Assembly: GCA_023374025.1 (NCBI GenBank)
Contig: SIJG01000001.1
Coordinates: 2,541,787-2,605,786 of the forward strand
Direction: 5' to 3'
Source: Heterodera schachtii
Taxonomy: Eukaryota; Nematoda; Chromadorea; Rhabditida; Heteroderidae
DNA length: 64,000 nt
Shown here: positions 1 through 12,600 of the stretch, piece by piece
How positions within the stretch are numbered: position 1 is the stretch's first letter
Layout: the number at the start of each line of letters is the position of its first letter
Translations under genes and position numbers: made by a program
Notes under the pieces: model-generated
Database searches by the model: none
What the model saw: only the letters and a program-made list of their open reading frames with translations
What the model was told of the DNA's origin: nothing

Positions 1-446
1 CATTCTGTGATCAAAGAGTGCCGACAAAGGGCAATTAGCTGGTCAATTTAACCACGGACAAATTAAAATGGCATTTCCAACTCTTTGGCAGGCATTTTTG
101 CCGAATATTGGCCATGACAAATTGCTCATCTCCCAATTCCGTTTTTGCTCCCTTTCGCTGCATTTTTTCAACAGTTCATTTTATCTATTTATCAGTACAT
201 TATTCAACGTCATTTAGTAATTATTTTCTTTTTTGCAATTTCAATTAGTGTTTGCCGTTAGCTGATTAAAAATTGTCGTTCATCGGATAAAGTCGTAAAA
301 CGTAAGCAGAAAGTATAAATGTAATTATAAAATATAATTCTGTTGTACCCAAAAATGATAAGAAAAGTGATGAGTTATTTTGTTCATTCTTCAAAAAGTC
401 AATTAAAAATTTAAATTGACGAAATTTAAAATGAAATTTAAAAAAA

Positions 447-1481
447 TTAGAAAATTGTCTTTATTGCTCTCAAAGAATGCCAATAGATGGTCCATTTTTG
501 GCACTTCGTTCCGCGCGCCCTCCGCCTGCGCCGTCTGCGCCGCTTTCCGAGTGCACCCGGCAACAGCCCTGGCGACGAACCGTCCGGCAAAAAGCCGCCA
601 AGGCCAAGCCCCGTGGGCAGACCGAACCCACCAAGTCCACCAGTTCCAAGTCCACCAGCTCCAAGTCCCCCAATTCCAAGTCCTCCAGTTCCAAGTCCAC
701 CCAAAGTGCTCAGTCCCCCGCCAAGTCCACCGAGTCCACCTGAAAGAATTGTAAAAATGAAAACCCATTGGGAAAGCATGGGAAAAGCATTGATATGTAC
801 CAAGGCCAAAACCGCCACCGGTGGCCAATCCGGGCGGGCAAAGACCCCCAAGGCCGCCGAGTCCACCGCCAAGGCCACCGACACCCAACCCTGGTGGGCA
901 TAAGCCTCCAACTGCTGCTCCACCTCCACAACCGCAGCCGCAACAACAGTCTCCGCAGCATCCGCACCCGCCACACCCTCCGTAACCGACGCCGCATCCG
1001 CTGAGACCTTAAAAAAGGGGAAGCGATTCGGGTGATCGCCGTTACACAATATTAGAGAAAAGAGCTTTTTTCAAGGCCTTGATCAACATAAACACTGACT
1101 TAGGCCCGCTGTGCTGAGTCCGGGCGGGCAGAGGCCGCCAAGGCCACCGCCAAAGTTAAGCCCTGGCGGGTAAAGTCCGCCCATGCCGACGCAACCGCCG
1201 CCACCACCACAACAGCAATCACAACAGTCACAACACTGCGGACACAAAAGGGAGGTGGGAGGAGAGGAGGACAAATGACACAACTGCAACAACTGAAAAG
1301 GACAAATGGACAAAGTAAAAGGGGGGAGGGGAGGGAATAGGAAAAGCGAATTATCGAAATTTGCTATTTGTTTGGCAAAAATTGCTGTTTTGCCCCAATT
1401 TATGACCAACTTTGCTGTGAAGGCGATGCCGAAGAGGATGATAATGATGATGAAGATATTTTGTTGATTTTGTGCCACCAT
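447..1481 (-). CDS. Secreted Gly/Cys-rich protein with oligo-Arg tail
   Basis: Proposed four-exon gene: 1481-1407, 1235-1100, 1007-801 and 739-447, all phases agreeing, about 236 residues. Exon 1 is a hydrophobic signal peptide (Met, short polar stretch, then FIIIIILFGIAFTA). Exon 2 opens at a CCGCAG acceptor with a CCDCCDCCC cluster followed by GGLCPPGL-type repeats. Exon 3 has a second Cys cluster and two more LCPPGL units, and exon 4 is GGLG-type repeat ending in eight consecutive Arg and a KTIF C-terminus. The repeats point to internal duplication. The exon 2/3 border (AA|GTCAG donor) is the weakest; without it exon 2 stops at 1083. The role is unknown. Composition resembles secreted Gly/Cys-rich antimicrobial, cuticle or effector-like proteins, but I recognise no family. 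Confidence 0.6.
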
Positions 1482-4400
1482 TTTTCTTGTTGAATCGGCT
1501 GCAACATTTTTTCAGCAGTTTTAACTCAGAAGAAATTGATCAATCAGAAAATGCAGAACCCATCGGCGGAATGCAATGAAGTTGCAACTGCAGCGACTGT
1601 TTGTCCCTCCGTTTGTCCCCCTTTTCCCCCTCTCCCCCTCCTCCGTCCATCCGTCCGTTCGTCCCCCTTTCTTCGAATGCCCCCCCCCCCCCCTCATATT
1701 TGCCCCCGCGTGTCCCAATTATCCGTCCGTGTGTCCATTGTGTGTTGCTTCGTTCTTTCATTCGCACAGTCTCGACACTCTCGACAGTGGTTGATCAACT
1801 GCTTTCAACAATGGCCAGCCACACAACGGCGATGATCAGCAGAGCACGGACTTGATCATCGGTTGATTAAGGACCGGATGGAGCGCAGTTAAGCGGACGC
1901 CGGTGATTATGGCCATCAAAAGAAGAAGATGTTGCGCAATTGGACAAAAAAAAGGAAAGGAAGGACCTGTCCTATGGCCACGGCTTCTCCTCCCCCCACG
2001 CTATTGACATAATTTTTTTTCAAAGTGTTGGACAAAATTAAAAATAGTGTCAAGAATTTTATTCAAAATTATGAGTCCCTTTTTGGGTAGGGTTGGAAAT
2101 AAAGACACGGGGATTTATTTTTTTTGGGCCTCAAGTTACATTATGTCCCGTCTCAAAAGCACAACCAATGAATGCCTAATACTCAATTTGGATCACTATT
2201 TACCAAGTTTAAATAATTTTTCCTTATTGTTTGTTGTACTTTTTCAGCTTTTCTTCCCTTATCCCCCCCCCCCCCAAATCTCTCCCCAATTTCTTTCCTT
2301 TCATTTTTCCTCATTTTTTCCTCCGACCAAAAGTGTATTAAGCTTCTCATTAAGCACTTATTGTATTTGTGTGAAGCCGACAAAAAGTGCCAAAAATATA
2401 AATCAAATGATGGAAAAACAAAAAGCGAATGATTGCACTTTTACTTTTGCGCTGTCGTCGCGAGGCAAAGCGAAGTTAATTAGAGGTTGGGTTGGCTGTG
2501 TTTGGTCGGTTTTGCAGCAGCAGCAGCAGTTCAAATTTAATGAGGTTGCCTTGGCGATGGACTGACCGCCGCTCATTTTCCGTTTTTCGTCGGCGGTTGG
2601 CGTTGTGTCCGCTGTGGTGGGATGACAAATTCGCCGCCGGTGCCCGCCAATTTCGCCCGCGGCAAAAAGCCTTTTGTGCGCGACTTTCGCCGGGCGGACA
2701 GACGGACGAAGAATGGGTGAAATTTTTGTTAAAGGTTATGTTAGTCGAGCAGATGTCTTGGATGTGTTTTTCTTATGCAATCTTCGGCATAGTTTTTAGC
2801 GATTGGCTGACATTGGCATTTGACGGAACATTGGCATTAATTTAACATTCATTTTGCTTTTCCCTGTGATTTCCGCTTTAGCCCTCAAAGTCTTCCGCTG
2901 GCGTTTAGTAAACGCCGTTTACTCCATGAAATTAGTTTAATTAGCAAATAAGTTGGGTTTTTGGCTTTGTTTTTCTCCCTCCCCCTCCCCAAAACAGTTA
3001 ATTGTGTATTAATTAGGGATGGGTCCCATTTCTCCTCTCCTTATCCCCCAAAATCACTCAGTTCCATGCCCACATAAGCAGTTGAAGACTCATCCGTCCA
3101 ATTCGACCATCCCTTTCCTTCCCATCCGTCCGTCCTTCGGTCGCTTCTCTCAGTTTTCATCCCCTCGGGGAGGCTGCGCTGGGGGCGACATGTCATCGTC
3201 CGTTTCCTTCCCTCTCTCCCTCCTTTCGTCCGCCCTTCGTGGCTTCCCCCCCCCCACCATTTTCCCTCTCTTTCCTTCCCCATTCTTCTGCTGCTGTGCT
3301 GCTGTTGCTCCTTCATTCAATTCATCCACTTCTTTCCATCGATGGACGGGTGGGTGGGATGCATGGAAGAGAAGAAAACAAATGCATGGCGAGGGACGGA
3401 CATTGTGGGGAGGGGGGGGGGGGGGGGGAGGAAATTGCTGGACGGGCAAAGGCCCTTTCCGCCTCAGGGGCTCCCTCTCCCCTTCTTTTCTCCTCTCCTT
3501 CCCCTTCCCCTCTCCTCTCCTTCCCTTCCCTTCCCCTCTCCTTCCCCTCCCCTCCCCTCCCCTTCCCCTCTCCTCTCCTTCCCCCGCCTCTTTCTCCTCC
3601 CGCCCCGCTCCTCAGAGTCTTTTCCCTCCCAACTAACTCAGTCAGTAGTCCATTTGTGGTTGAGGGAGCTGCTATAGCGGGGGCAGTGGCTCCTGTTATG
3701 CTCCACCTTAAATCCAGTGTTGGCCGACCCTTTCCCGACACACAAATGAGGACGGACGGACGGGGGGGAAGGCGGAAAGAAAACAGAAGAGGCGGGGGTT
3801 GGAGAGGGAGGGGAAGGGGAGGGGTGCTTGTTTGTGCCATTCCTCGGCATTGAGTGCCTTCCTAGACGGGGCCTTGGGCCAATCTCCGCCCCTCCCTCTC
3901 TCCCTCTGCTACTCCTCCCACTTCTTCCCACTTAACTCTCACGTTTTCATATTCTCGATGTCTCTGCCTCTCTGTTCCATGCGTTCTCTCTCCTCCCTCT
4001 TCCTTCTCTGTCCCTTCTCTTTTTCCTTTTTAGGTCATGCCTTCCTCCCTCCCGGCCTCTTTCTCCTCTCATTTGCCCTACCCTTTCTTCGGCGATTCTG
4101 TGCCATTCGTCGGCGTAGCAACCGTCCGTCCCAATCGTCGCGGGGTGGCAGCTGCGCTCTCGACTCCGTCCTCTGCTCCCGCCCTTGGCTCGTTCTTTTC
4201 AATTCCATTCTTCCCCTCTTCTTGTTCTTGGTCTGCAGCGGAGTGGGCCGCAGCTGTGGGGATGAAGCAAGCAGCCCACGACCGGCCGGTCCTCCCATGC
4301 CATGCCACTCGTGCCCTCCCTCCATTCCCGCCCCATTCCTAAATGCTCCCACTAGCCATTCGTTGCTCCGCGCCACTTCCTTTCCATAAATGCCACCGCC

Positions 4401-5951
4401 ATTCCCCCCCCCCCCCCCCACTCTTCCCAAATGTTTTCCTTCCATAAGCCCACCAAATCGATTATGCGGCAAATTCTCTTCAAAGGCGCCGGCACGGCCT
4501 GTGAAGCAACTCGGTTCCGCCGACTCCACAAACATTGAGTTTGTTCTTCGCTACCGTCGTCCGTCCGTTGCGGCTTTTCAATGCTCCGCTCCGCCGCTCG
4601 CTAATGCCTCTCCGCTCGGTCGGCTGTCGGCGGGCTTTACTTTTCTGCTGCTGCTTCTTCTTCCGCGGCACTAAATTTCCATTAGGGCCCATCCGGCACT
4701 TTCCGACGGATCTTCCCTTCCCTCCGTTTCGTCTGACCCTCAAAATGCTCGCTCTAATTCGGCGGGCGTTGCCCTCTGTTGAAAATGTTCCCCTTCCTTT
4801 TCTGCCCTTCTCGACAAATGCCCCCCCCCCCCCCCTCCGTCAGTCAGTCTCTCCCCCCCCCCCATTTTCCTGCCAATTCCAAAGTCTCCTCTCAGTGTCT
4901 CCTCCGTCCGATAGATTGCCTCAAATTTCGCACCCTTCCCCCTTATTACTGTGCTCTCCCCTCTCATTTTCCCATTTTTGTGACCATTCGTCGAATCCCT
5001 CTCAAATGAACAATTGCCCTTCTTCTCCAAAATGGGGTGCCGTTGCAATTCGCTTTCACCAGTGACTTTGGTGTTGGCCAATGCGACTAAGGCACGCGGT
5101 GAATGCCAATTGCGACTTTTGCATCCGCCAGCAAAATGTTGGCATTAATTGCCTAAAAATTTTGTGCCTTTTCTTTATGATTTTCTTAAAATAAAATGTC
5201 GTCATTGAAAGAATGCATTTAATATAATGACGACATTCAAATAAAAATTCAGAAATATTTTATAATTTTTTGTTTGTTAATTTTTTAAAGGGAGCAAAGG
5301 ATGGCTTTTTCTTTTTTTTACATTTGTCAATTTTTGGGATTGAATTTCATTTGAAAAAATAATAATTGAATTAATAAGAAATGGATGAAAGAAAGGACGC
5401 GCAAATCGATGAATGAATGGATGCATTTGAGAAGAAGTGAAGTTGGATTTGAAAAGTCATGAAATTCCCCCCCCCCCCCAAATTTTAGGCATTTCACCGC
5501 GCAACGAAAGAAAGAAAGGGCCAAAGCGAAGAGAAGGAAAACGAACGAATGAATTGAATTGGCGAATGAGTGCCAACATTAGCAGAAACGACGGATGAAA
5601 GGGGCCGACATTTGGGGGAATTTGGAATATTTAAATCACTCCTCGCAACCGAATCGACCATATTTATTTCATCATTCATTCCCCTGCTGTTTAAGCAAAT
5701 GCCAAAATGTCATTTCACTTTCCTCGCTGATTTTCCATTCGATGGCACATGCTTTTTCATTAATTGATTTGTTGTAAACATTAAGAGCATAAATAAAATT
5801 TTATATTCTTATTTTTATCATTTGCAATTTTCTGAATTGACAATTTTTTTTAAATAACCTAATTTTATTTCTTCTTAAGTGCCGTGGGCACTCAAAAAAA
5901 CGAATTTCTTCAAAGTAAGCAATTGAAAAGGAAGGCATCTCAGATCAGAAA
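1482..5951. other. Intergenic, low-complexity, pyrimidine-rich
   Basis: No recognisable gene. The stretch from 3480 to 3600 is almost pure C/T, and there are poly-C or poly-G tracts near 1681, 2265, 3413, 4406, 4811, 4853 and 5467. The open frames seen here follow the low-complexity composition and lack introns, domains or a consistent frame. It lies between two divergently transcribed secreted-protein genes, so their promoters should be at its ends. Confidence 0.7.
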
Positions 5952-8283
5952 ATGTGCTATCGTTCTTCGTTCTGTTCAAAGCGTTTATTGCTGCTTTTGG
6001 CATTAATCACTTTCGATGGCAAGTGCCAAAATGAAAATGTTCAAACAAAAGTTTGGCTTTTCAGCTTTTATGGTGGCCAAAGCGGAGGATGACAGTGACG
6101 GGGGCGGAGGGACGGACGACGCAAGCGAGGAAGGGGGCGGAGACACCGGCGGAGGTAAAATCGGACAGAAACGGACGGACAAAGGACGAACGTAGCAATA
6201 ACACTGATCCGTTGACTGATCAGCTGATCACCAATTTAAAAAATGAAAAACGTTTTGATCAAACTAAAGACAAAAACTTTCGTTAATCAGCAAATGACTC
6301 CAATTGAACCTTTAGACGACCATAAGGAAAGTGGAGAAGAGAACGCGGAAGCGCACGATGAGGACAATAATGGGAGCAATGCTGAGGAAGAGTCGGGACA
6401 GAATGGGGAACACAATGCGGAGGAGAGTGAGGAGGACAATCAGCAGAATGATGGCGCCGAATCGGAGGAGGGGGCAGGCGGAGGAAAAGCGGGAGGAAAA
6501 GCGGGAGGAAAGGGGGGCAAAGGTGGCGGCCCGAAAGCGGGAGCAGGGGTTAAAAAGAACGGCAAAGGTGGCACCAGCGGGGGACCAGCAGCACAGCAAA
6601 ATGCCAATGCCGGAGGAAAAGGTTCATTAGACAGAGCCGAAAAAAACAGAGGGGCATATTAATTAGTACAATTACAAGGACAACCTAACAAGGCTGGACA
6701 AGCTCAGCCACCCGCCGATGGATATCAGCCGCCCGTGCCGCCATCCGCCCCCGGCGGTGCGCAGTCGCCGGGCGGCTTCCAACCCGGCGGGGGACAAGCG
6801 TTGTCCCCCTCGCCCACCTATCCGTCCGCTGGCTCCTACCCGTCGTACCCGTCCTATCAGCAGCAGTACGAGCCCAATTACGCGCCAAATCCGCCTTATT
6901 ACCCGCCAAATCCGCCATATTACCCGGAATATCGGCAGCCGTATGAGTACACGAGCGATGGTTATTACGACAGCAGGTGACTAATGGAATAATTAAGTGG
7001 CTTCTCACGGCGAATTGTATGATTTTTGGGTCTAATTTTCTTTTCCCAAACAGACAAAATCGCCACGGCGCGGCTGACCGCCGCGACTTTTACGATAATC
7101 ATCGTGATGATTATTATGACAATCGCCAAGATTATTTTGATAATCGTCGTGATGATAATTATGACAATCGTCGTGATTACGGCGGCACAAGTTTCGGTTT
7201 TGGCAGCGGCTTCGCCGGCCGATCTTTGCCTCCGGTGCTCAACGAAAATAATTTCGACCCGGGCCATGCCCAGGGGCGATTGGTCGGCGCCACAATTGTG
7301 CCGCCCGAGGAGCAAAGCCATCTCCCGCCGGTGTTTTATGGCTCGGCCCGCCGCTTTCGACGGTCTGCAGCCGGCGACGCCGTGGGCAGTGGTTTTCTGA
7401 ATTCGTATTTGTATCCGGTTCCGCAAAGTCCCGGACGGAAACGAGTGCAAAACCGACGGAACGGAGGCCGACGCACCAAACGGCGGACGATGCTTTGCTT
7501 TGTGCCGTCCCCAGCAACACGACAAAGCGGGCAAGCAGAAGCCGAAAAGGATTAAGGAAATGAACGAATCGCCCCATTCCCCCTAAGGAATATGGAATTT
7601 TGGCGTCACAATTTGCTAAAGTACAGCCCCAACCAATTCCAACGCCATTTCCCCTACAGGTGGGCGAAAGATTAGTTAATTAGTTAAATGTTATAGGGCT
7701 TTTCGCATTTTTATAGCTTTAGAACGAATGGCGAAATGAACAGCCAAGACCAATGGAGAAGGAGCAAAAGGCAGACGGATTTCCCCGGGGGCGCGTCTTT
7801 CCCGGACAACCGACACGGCAATTACGGCGACGGCGGCGCAGGGTATAAAAAAGCTGACACCCAAAAACATAAATGAAGATTGTTGATCTGTATGTGATCA
7901 TCTAGGAATTGAGAATTTATTGGCTAATCACGCCAAAACGCATTGTCAGATACGATGCCGGCGAGAGCAATCCGTCGCTAATCTGTCAGCCGATGGAAAA
8001 CAATGGTTACGGTGGTGGAGATGGGGGGAGAACCGCACCGCTCAATGGTCAGCCGCCGTACAGTAATGATTACGATAGTGGTGCTCGCGATGGTAGGGGA
8101 AGAGGAGCACAAAACGGTGGCAATCAGCCCACATACAACAACAATTATGACTACGGTAATGGTGTTGCTGGGGGAGGAAGAGGCGCACCGATAAACGGCG
8201 GCGACGCATACGGTAACAGCGATGGGAGAAGGGGGCCGAACAGTGAACGAATTGGGAGGGGACAGCAGCCGAGGAGGCAATGA
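5952..8283 (+). CDS. Secreted disordered protein (acidic, GK-rich, PY and DYYDNR-like repeats)
   Basis: Proposed exons 5952-6018, 6065-6154, 6316-6621, 6679-6976, 7054-7530, 7717-7842 and 7950-8283 give 565 residues with every phase consistent. Residues 1-30 form a signal peptide (Arg-Ser start, LLLLLALITF core). Then follow an acidic Asp/Glu/Gly/Asn segment, a Gly-Lys segment, a Pro/Tyr-rich segment with PNPPYYPP units, Tyr/Asp/Asn/Arg repeats of the DDYYDNR type, and a Gly/Asn/Tyr-rich tail. Introns 1 (6019-6064) and 5 (7531-7716) begin with GC, and intron 1 has the strong form GATG|GCAAGT. If intron 5 is not spliced, the protein ends at 7555 (420 residues) and the 7717-8283 exons would lack their own start. 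No family recognised; a secretion, cuticle or host-interaction role is only inference. Confidence 0.6.
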
Positions 8284-8861
8284 CTGATCAAAAGCAGCGG
8301 AGGATAGATGATTGATTGAATTGAATTTATTGGTTGTTGAGATTTATTGATTGATTGGTCAAGAAAATGACCGATTTGATCGGCGGAGAATGGACTTTGA
8401 TCATTTTCGACATGTTTTATATGTTTATATTATTTTCATTATCGTATTCACTCAGTAGGTAAACCAATAAACTGGCCGATCTTTACCATTTGAGACTGCC
8501 TATAGCATTTTCGCTCGAGAATTCTGTTCGAAATGGCCCGTCAGAATTGCTCCAACATTAAATTCAAATTTACCCTTTTCCGAAACGATTTTATATTCAT
8601 TAAATTTATTTTTTATTTTACTGTCATCGATTTCATTTTGACATAAGCATGCCCATTTAAATGCACTTTAATTTACCTCCTTTCAATCAATGTCCCGCCC
8701 CCCTTATCATTTGCTTGTTTCGCTCTCTCTTTTTCCCTTTTTCTTTCTCTCTCTTTTTCCCTTTTTCTTTCTCTCTTCGCTCACTCTCTCTTTTTTCCTA
8801 TTTCTTTCTCACACACTCTCTCTCTCTCTTTTTTCCTATTTCTTTCACACACACACACACA

Positions 8862-8941
<80 letters not shown>

Positions 8942-9656
8942 CGCTTTCACTTTGTCCCCATTTTCCCACAATTTTATCTCCTTAATTATCAGTTTATTTC
9001 TCTCGCCCCCCATTAAACTTCAAACTCCACAATTTGCTCTCCAAAACAGTCGCCAACAGAATGAGGACATTTTTCGAGCTTTAGGAGAGGCAAAATGCGA
9101 TTCGATTTGTCCACCCAAAACCCATCGGACGAACGAACGCCCTTATCATTATCATTTGATCATTTGCTACTATCCCTTCCCAATCCCTTCGATGCGCTCA
9201 TATTGATGATAATTTATGTTTTCACCATTGTATTTCATTATCGTTTTTCATTATTATTCCTTTTCGTTAAATGCTTTTCATAATCAGTTAGCCAATGTCC
9301 AATCGATGGTCTTTCGATTGATCGTACGCCAATGGCGCCTAATGATCGGAGCCTACCTATTGTAGTGTTTTAAAAATCCGTTGATCAGCCGGTCCAATAG
9401 TTTTCCTTCAGTTTGTCGTAGCTTTTCTGATTAGTTGCGGGTTTTGCCATTGTCATTCGGCGCATGATCAGTTTGTCCGAAGGCTTTTCGTAGTGTCCCC
9501 ATTATTTTAAACAGTGGCCAATCGGTCGACAGTTTTCAATCACTGGGATCATAATCATAGGCATCGGCACAATTATTTGAGTTTTTAAATTCCCATTTCC
9601 GTAAAATTGCCTTTTGCCGATTGGCACTCGATCACTTTTTCCCATTTGGCATCACA
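8284..9656. other. Intergenic spacer with CT microsatellite
   Basis: No gene seen. It holds the CT/CA microsatellite described separately and AT-rich DNA. The 5' untranslated region and promoter of the downstream OATP should be at its right end. An extra N-terminal OATP exon here cannot be excluded, because the modelled protein starts very close to its first membrane segment. Confidence 0.6.
8718..8940. repeat. (CT)n/(CA)n microsatellite
   Basis: Interrupted CTCTCT tract with TTTTTCCC interruptions and a short CACACACA block near 8849, ending in about 60 bases of uninterrupted CT. The long Leu/Ser or Arg/Glu reading frames over it are artefacts of the dinucleotide repeat. Confidence 0.95.
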
Positions 9657-12600
9657 ATGGTTGCCATTGACCGTGTTGTGCTTTGCTTTTTCGTCCTTTT
9701 TCTCAGCGTTTACTTTCTCGAGTCCATTGGCGGTTTCTACATGACCAGGTTTTTTATTTTCATTGTTCAGCTGCCAATTCGGCTTAATCAATGGAACGAT
9801 CACTTAATCTGAATGCCCCAAAATTGACAATTGTTTGTCACTGGAGATTTTGGGACTTTTATTCGAGAGTCGAGAACCCAGGCCAAGAGTCTCTCTCACT
9901 TCACTAATTGTTCCCATTTAGCGCAATTGTCTCCATTGAGAAGCAGTTCCAAATTCCAAGCAAAATCTCCGGGATGATGGTCTCCGCCGGTGATTTCGGC
10001 TATATCCCTTCGTAAATACCCCCCCCCCCTTCCTTTGGCATTTTGCCATGCAAATTCCATCTTTTTTAGTGTGGTTTTTGTCGCGTATTTGGGCAGTAAG
10101 GTCAGTGCTTCCGTCCTTCGTGCTTTTCTTCCTTTTCTGCTTTTGTGAATCTTTTGGCGGTCATTTCGAATTAAAATTTGTTTGACCCCTCAGGGAAACC
10201 GCGCCCGTTGGATCGGCGGCGGATGCACTCTGATCGCAATTGCCAACATTTTGATCAGTTCCTCCAATTTTGTGTTTACTGGTTCTGAGGTGGACATTGA
10301 ACCGACACTTTTAAGCAATTAAAATAATTTTGGAAAATTTGTGATTTCAGGTGAATCTGAACACGTCCACGGTGATGAGATCGCTCGAACGGAATATTCA
10401 CCGTCTGCCCTCAAATGTAACATTGGCACACTTTTTGGCCGAAATCTCTCCCGCAGAAAAACGGCAACAAGTTCGGCATACGGTAAGTATCGTAATCATT
10501 CCACCAATTAATTTTTAATTTCTTGCAAATCAGCTCGAACAACTCCACGGAATATCCTCGGCCGATGATCGGCATGACGATGGTTGGCACTCGGCCCAAT
10601 TAGCCCATTGTTTTGCCAATGCCAATTTCTCTTCTCCGTCGGCTCGTCCCGTCGATGACGTCATTTGCGATGCTCTTTATGTGAGTAAGTTTTTTAACTG
10701 CTTATTTTTACGCTTCCCTTTGCTAATTAGTCTTTTCTGCACAAACACAACGCGCCAAGTCAATCGGAAGTTGCTAATTGGCGATTGCTCAGCGCAACTT
10801 CGTACGCTTTCTGCGACGATTCGCTCAATTCGCTGCGAACAATGGTCAAAATTTTTGATCAAAAAAAAAAAAATCCGTCCGTCCGTTTATTTCTGATCAC
10901 TTTTTCTGCTCATTACAATGCTCTCCGCCCCCTCACAGATCGACACGAAGCGTTGTGATCAGAAATTGTCCAACGTGGCGCCCACCGCCACAATTTTCCT
11001 CGGCCTTCTCATTTTGGGCGTTGGCCGCACAATGCCATTTTCTCTCGGCCTGCCGCTGATCGACGACAACGTGCGCAAAAGCAATTTGCCGCTTTATTTC
11101 GGTTGGCTTTTCCCCCCGTTTCATTTCTCTTTTTTACAATCATTTTTGGGTTCTGTTTTCAGCGGGAATGTTCTGCATTCGAATAATGGGACCGATGCTC
11201 GGCTTTTTGCTCGGCTCTTTCTTCAACAAAAATTACTACACTTTGGGAAAGGGTGAGTGTGCTTGGCTATTCTTTTTTTATTTATCTTTTTAATTCAATT
11301 TAATTAATTCGGTTTTATTTTTTGATTTTCCCAGTGCCCTACGGAATGACTCCAAGGGATCCGATGTGGATCGGCAGGTGGTGGGCCGGCTTTTTGCTGA
11401 TCGGCTCTGTGCTTTTGCTCCCTTCGTTGGCACTGTTCTTCTTCCGAAACCCAAAGCAAAAAGATTCGTCGGGCGAAGAAAATGAAGAAGAAGGACGGAA
11501 TCGCCCGCGGGGATTGGCACTGGTGGACCGGCACTTGGAAAAGGGCGAAGACGGCGAAGTCCGATGACATTGGCATTTCAAATTTATCCTTAGAATTGGC
11601 CCTCAGGCAATTGTGCCGAAGGGCGTTCTCGCCAAAGGCAGCGACTTCTTCCAAACGATGTCCGCCGTCATTAAACAGCCCGTCTACCGATGGACAATGG
11701 TCGGCCGAATCATCGACGTGTTCGCTTTCAAAGTGACCGAAATCTTCTTACCAATTAGGAGCTTAAAAACTAATTCCAGGGCTTTTACATTTTCATGCCG
11801 AAATATTTGGAGCTACAATTCGGCATTCCTCAGTACGAAGTCAATCGGCTAATGGGTCTGTACAAACGCAAATGAATTGATTGATACCTCTTACTAATTA
11901 AGCGATAATTGGCGTGGCCACATTTGCCGTCGGTGTAATGGTGGGCAGTTTGGTGATGCGAGTGGCCAAATTGCAGGGACGAAAAGCAGCCGCTTGGGTA
12001 GGCACTAATTAACTCATTTTAAAATTGAACGATCAATTGTCTGTGTTTCTGCTCATTTGGTAGCCTAATTAGCACATGTAATTATTCGTCTTCACTCTGT
12101 TGATTAAATCCCAATGTTTTTCATTATTTTATTGCTAATTAAACAATTTCTTTTCGTCCTGTTGAAGGTGGCAATGACCGGTGCCATTGCGGCATGCTTT
12201 TCTTTGCTCAATTCGCTGGTCGGCTGCACCTCCACAATGACTGCGTTGGGCGATTCGCTGTGAGCAATGGCAGGGATTGAAGTGCCTAAGCATTTTGACA
12301 TTTAATTGGCTGTTTAAGTGTTGCCAACGCGAATAGCACCAGCAGTTGTGCCGTGGGGTGCCATTGCGAGTCGGCACCGCTTTACCCGGTCTGTGATCCC
12401 AACGGAGCCGTGTGAGTGATTCCTACAGTAAAATTAAAGGAAATTGTAATCAAAATGCCAAAGGCTAAATACCTAAAAGTCCGATTTTGATCATGCCAAT
12501 TGTTGATTTGACTTGCCTTCTCAGCTACTATTCTCCGTGCCATGCCGGCTGTCAACTTGGCGAAAGTGCCTTTAGCATTTTGGAAACGCAAAAAACGCCT

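Noticed and set aside
1..446. Possible gene at the left edge
   Set aside because: AT-rich sequence with no exon or domain; it is just the 3' flank of the Gly/Cys-rich gene.
3239..4389. Long Pro/Ser/Phe- or Arg/Gly-rich open frames on both strands
   Set aside because: They follow the C/T-rich composition, overlap on several frames, and have no domain, signal peptide or splice logic.
1482..5951. ATGCCA motifs as gland-promoter (DOG-box-like) signals near the secreted-protein genes
   Set aside because: ATGCCA/TGGCAT is scattered across the whole window, including introns of housekeeping genes, so its presence here carries no weight.
6965..7534. Minus-strand Ile/Val/Thr-rich frame
   Set aside because: Shadow of the DYYDNR-type repeats on the plus strand; the plus-strand exons have consistent splice phases.
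8661..9206. Leu/Ser-rich and Arg/Glu-rich frames
   Set aside because: Direct translations of the CT microsatellite.
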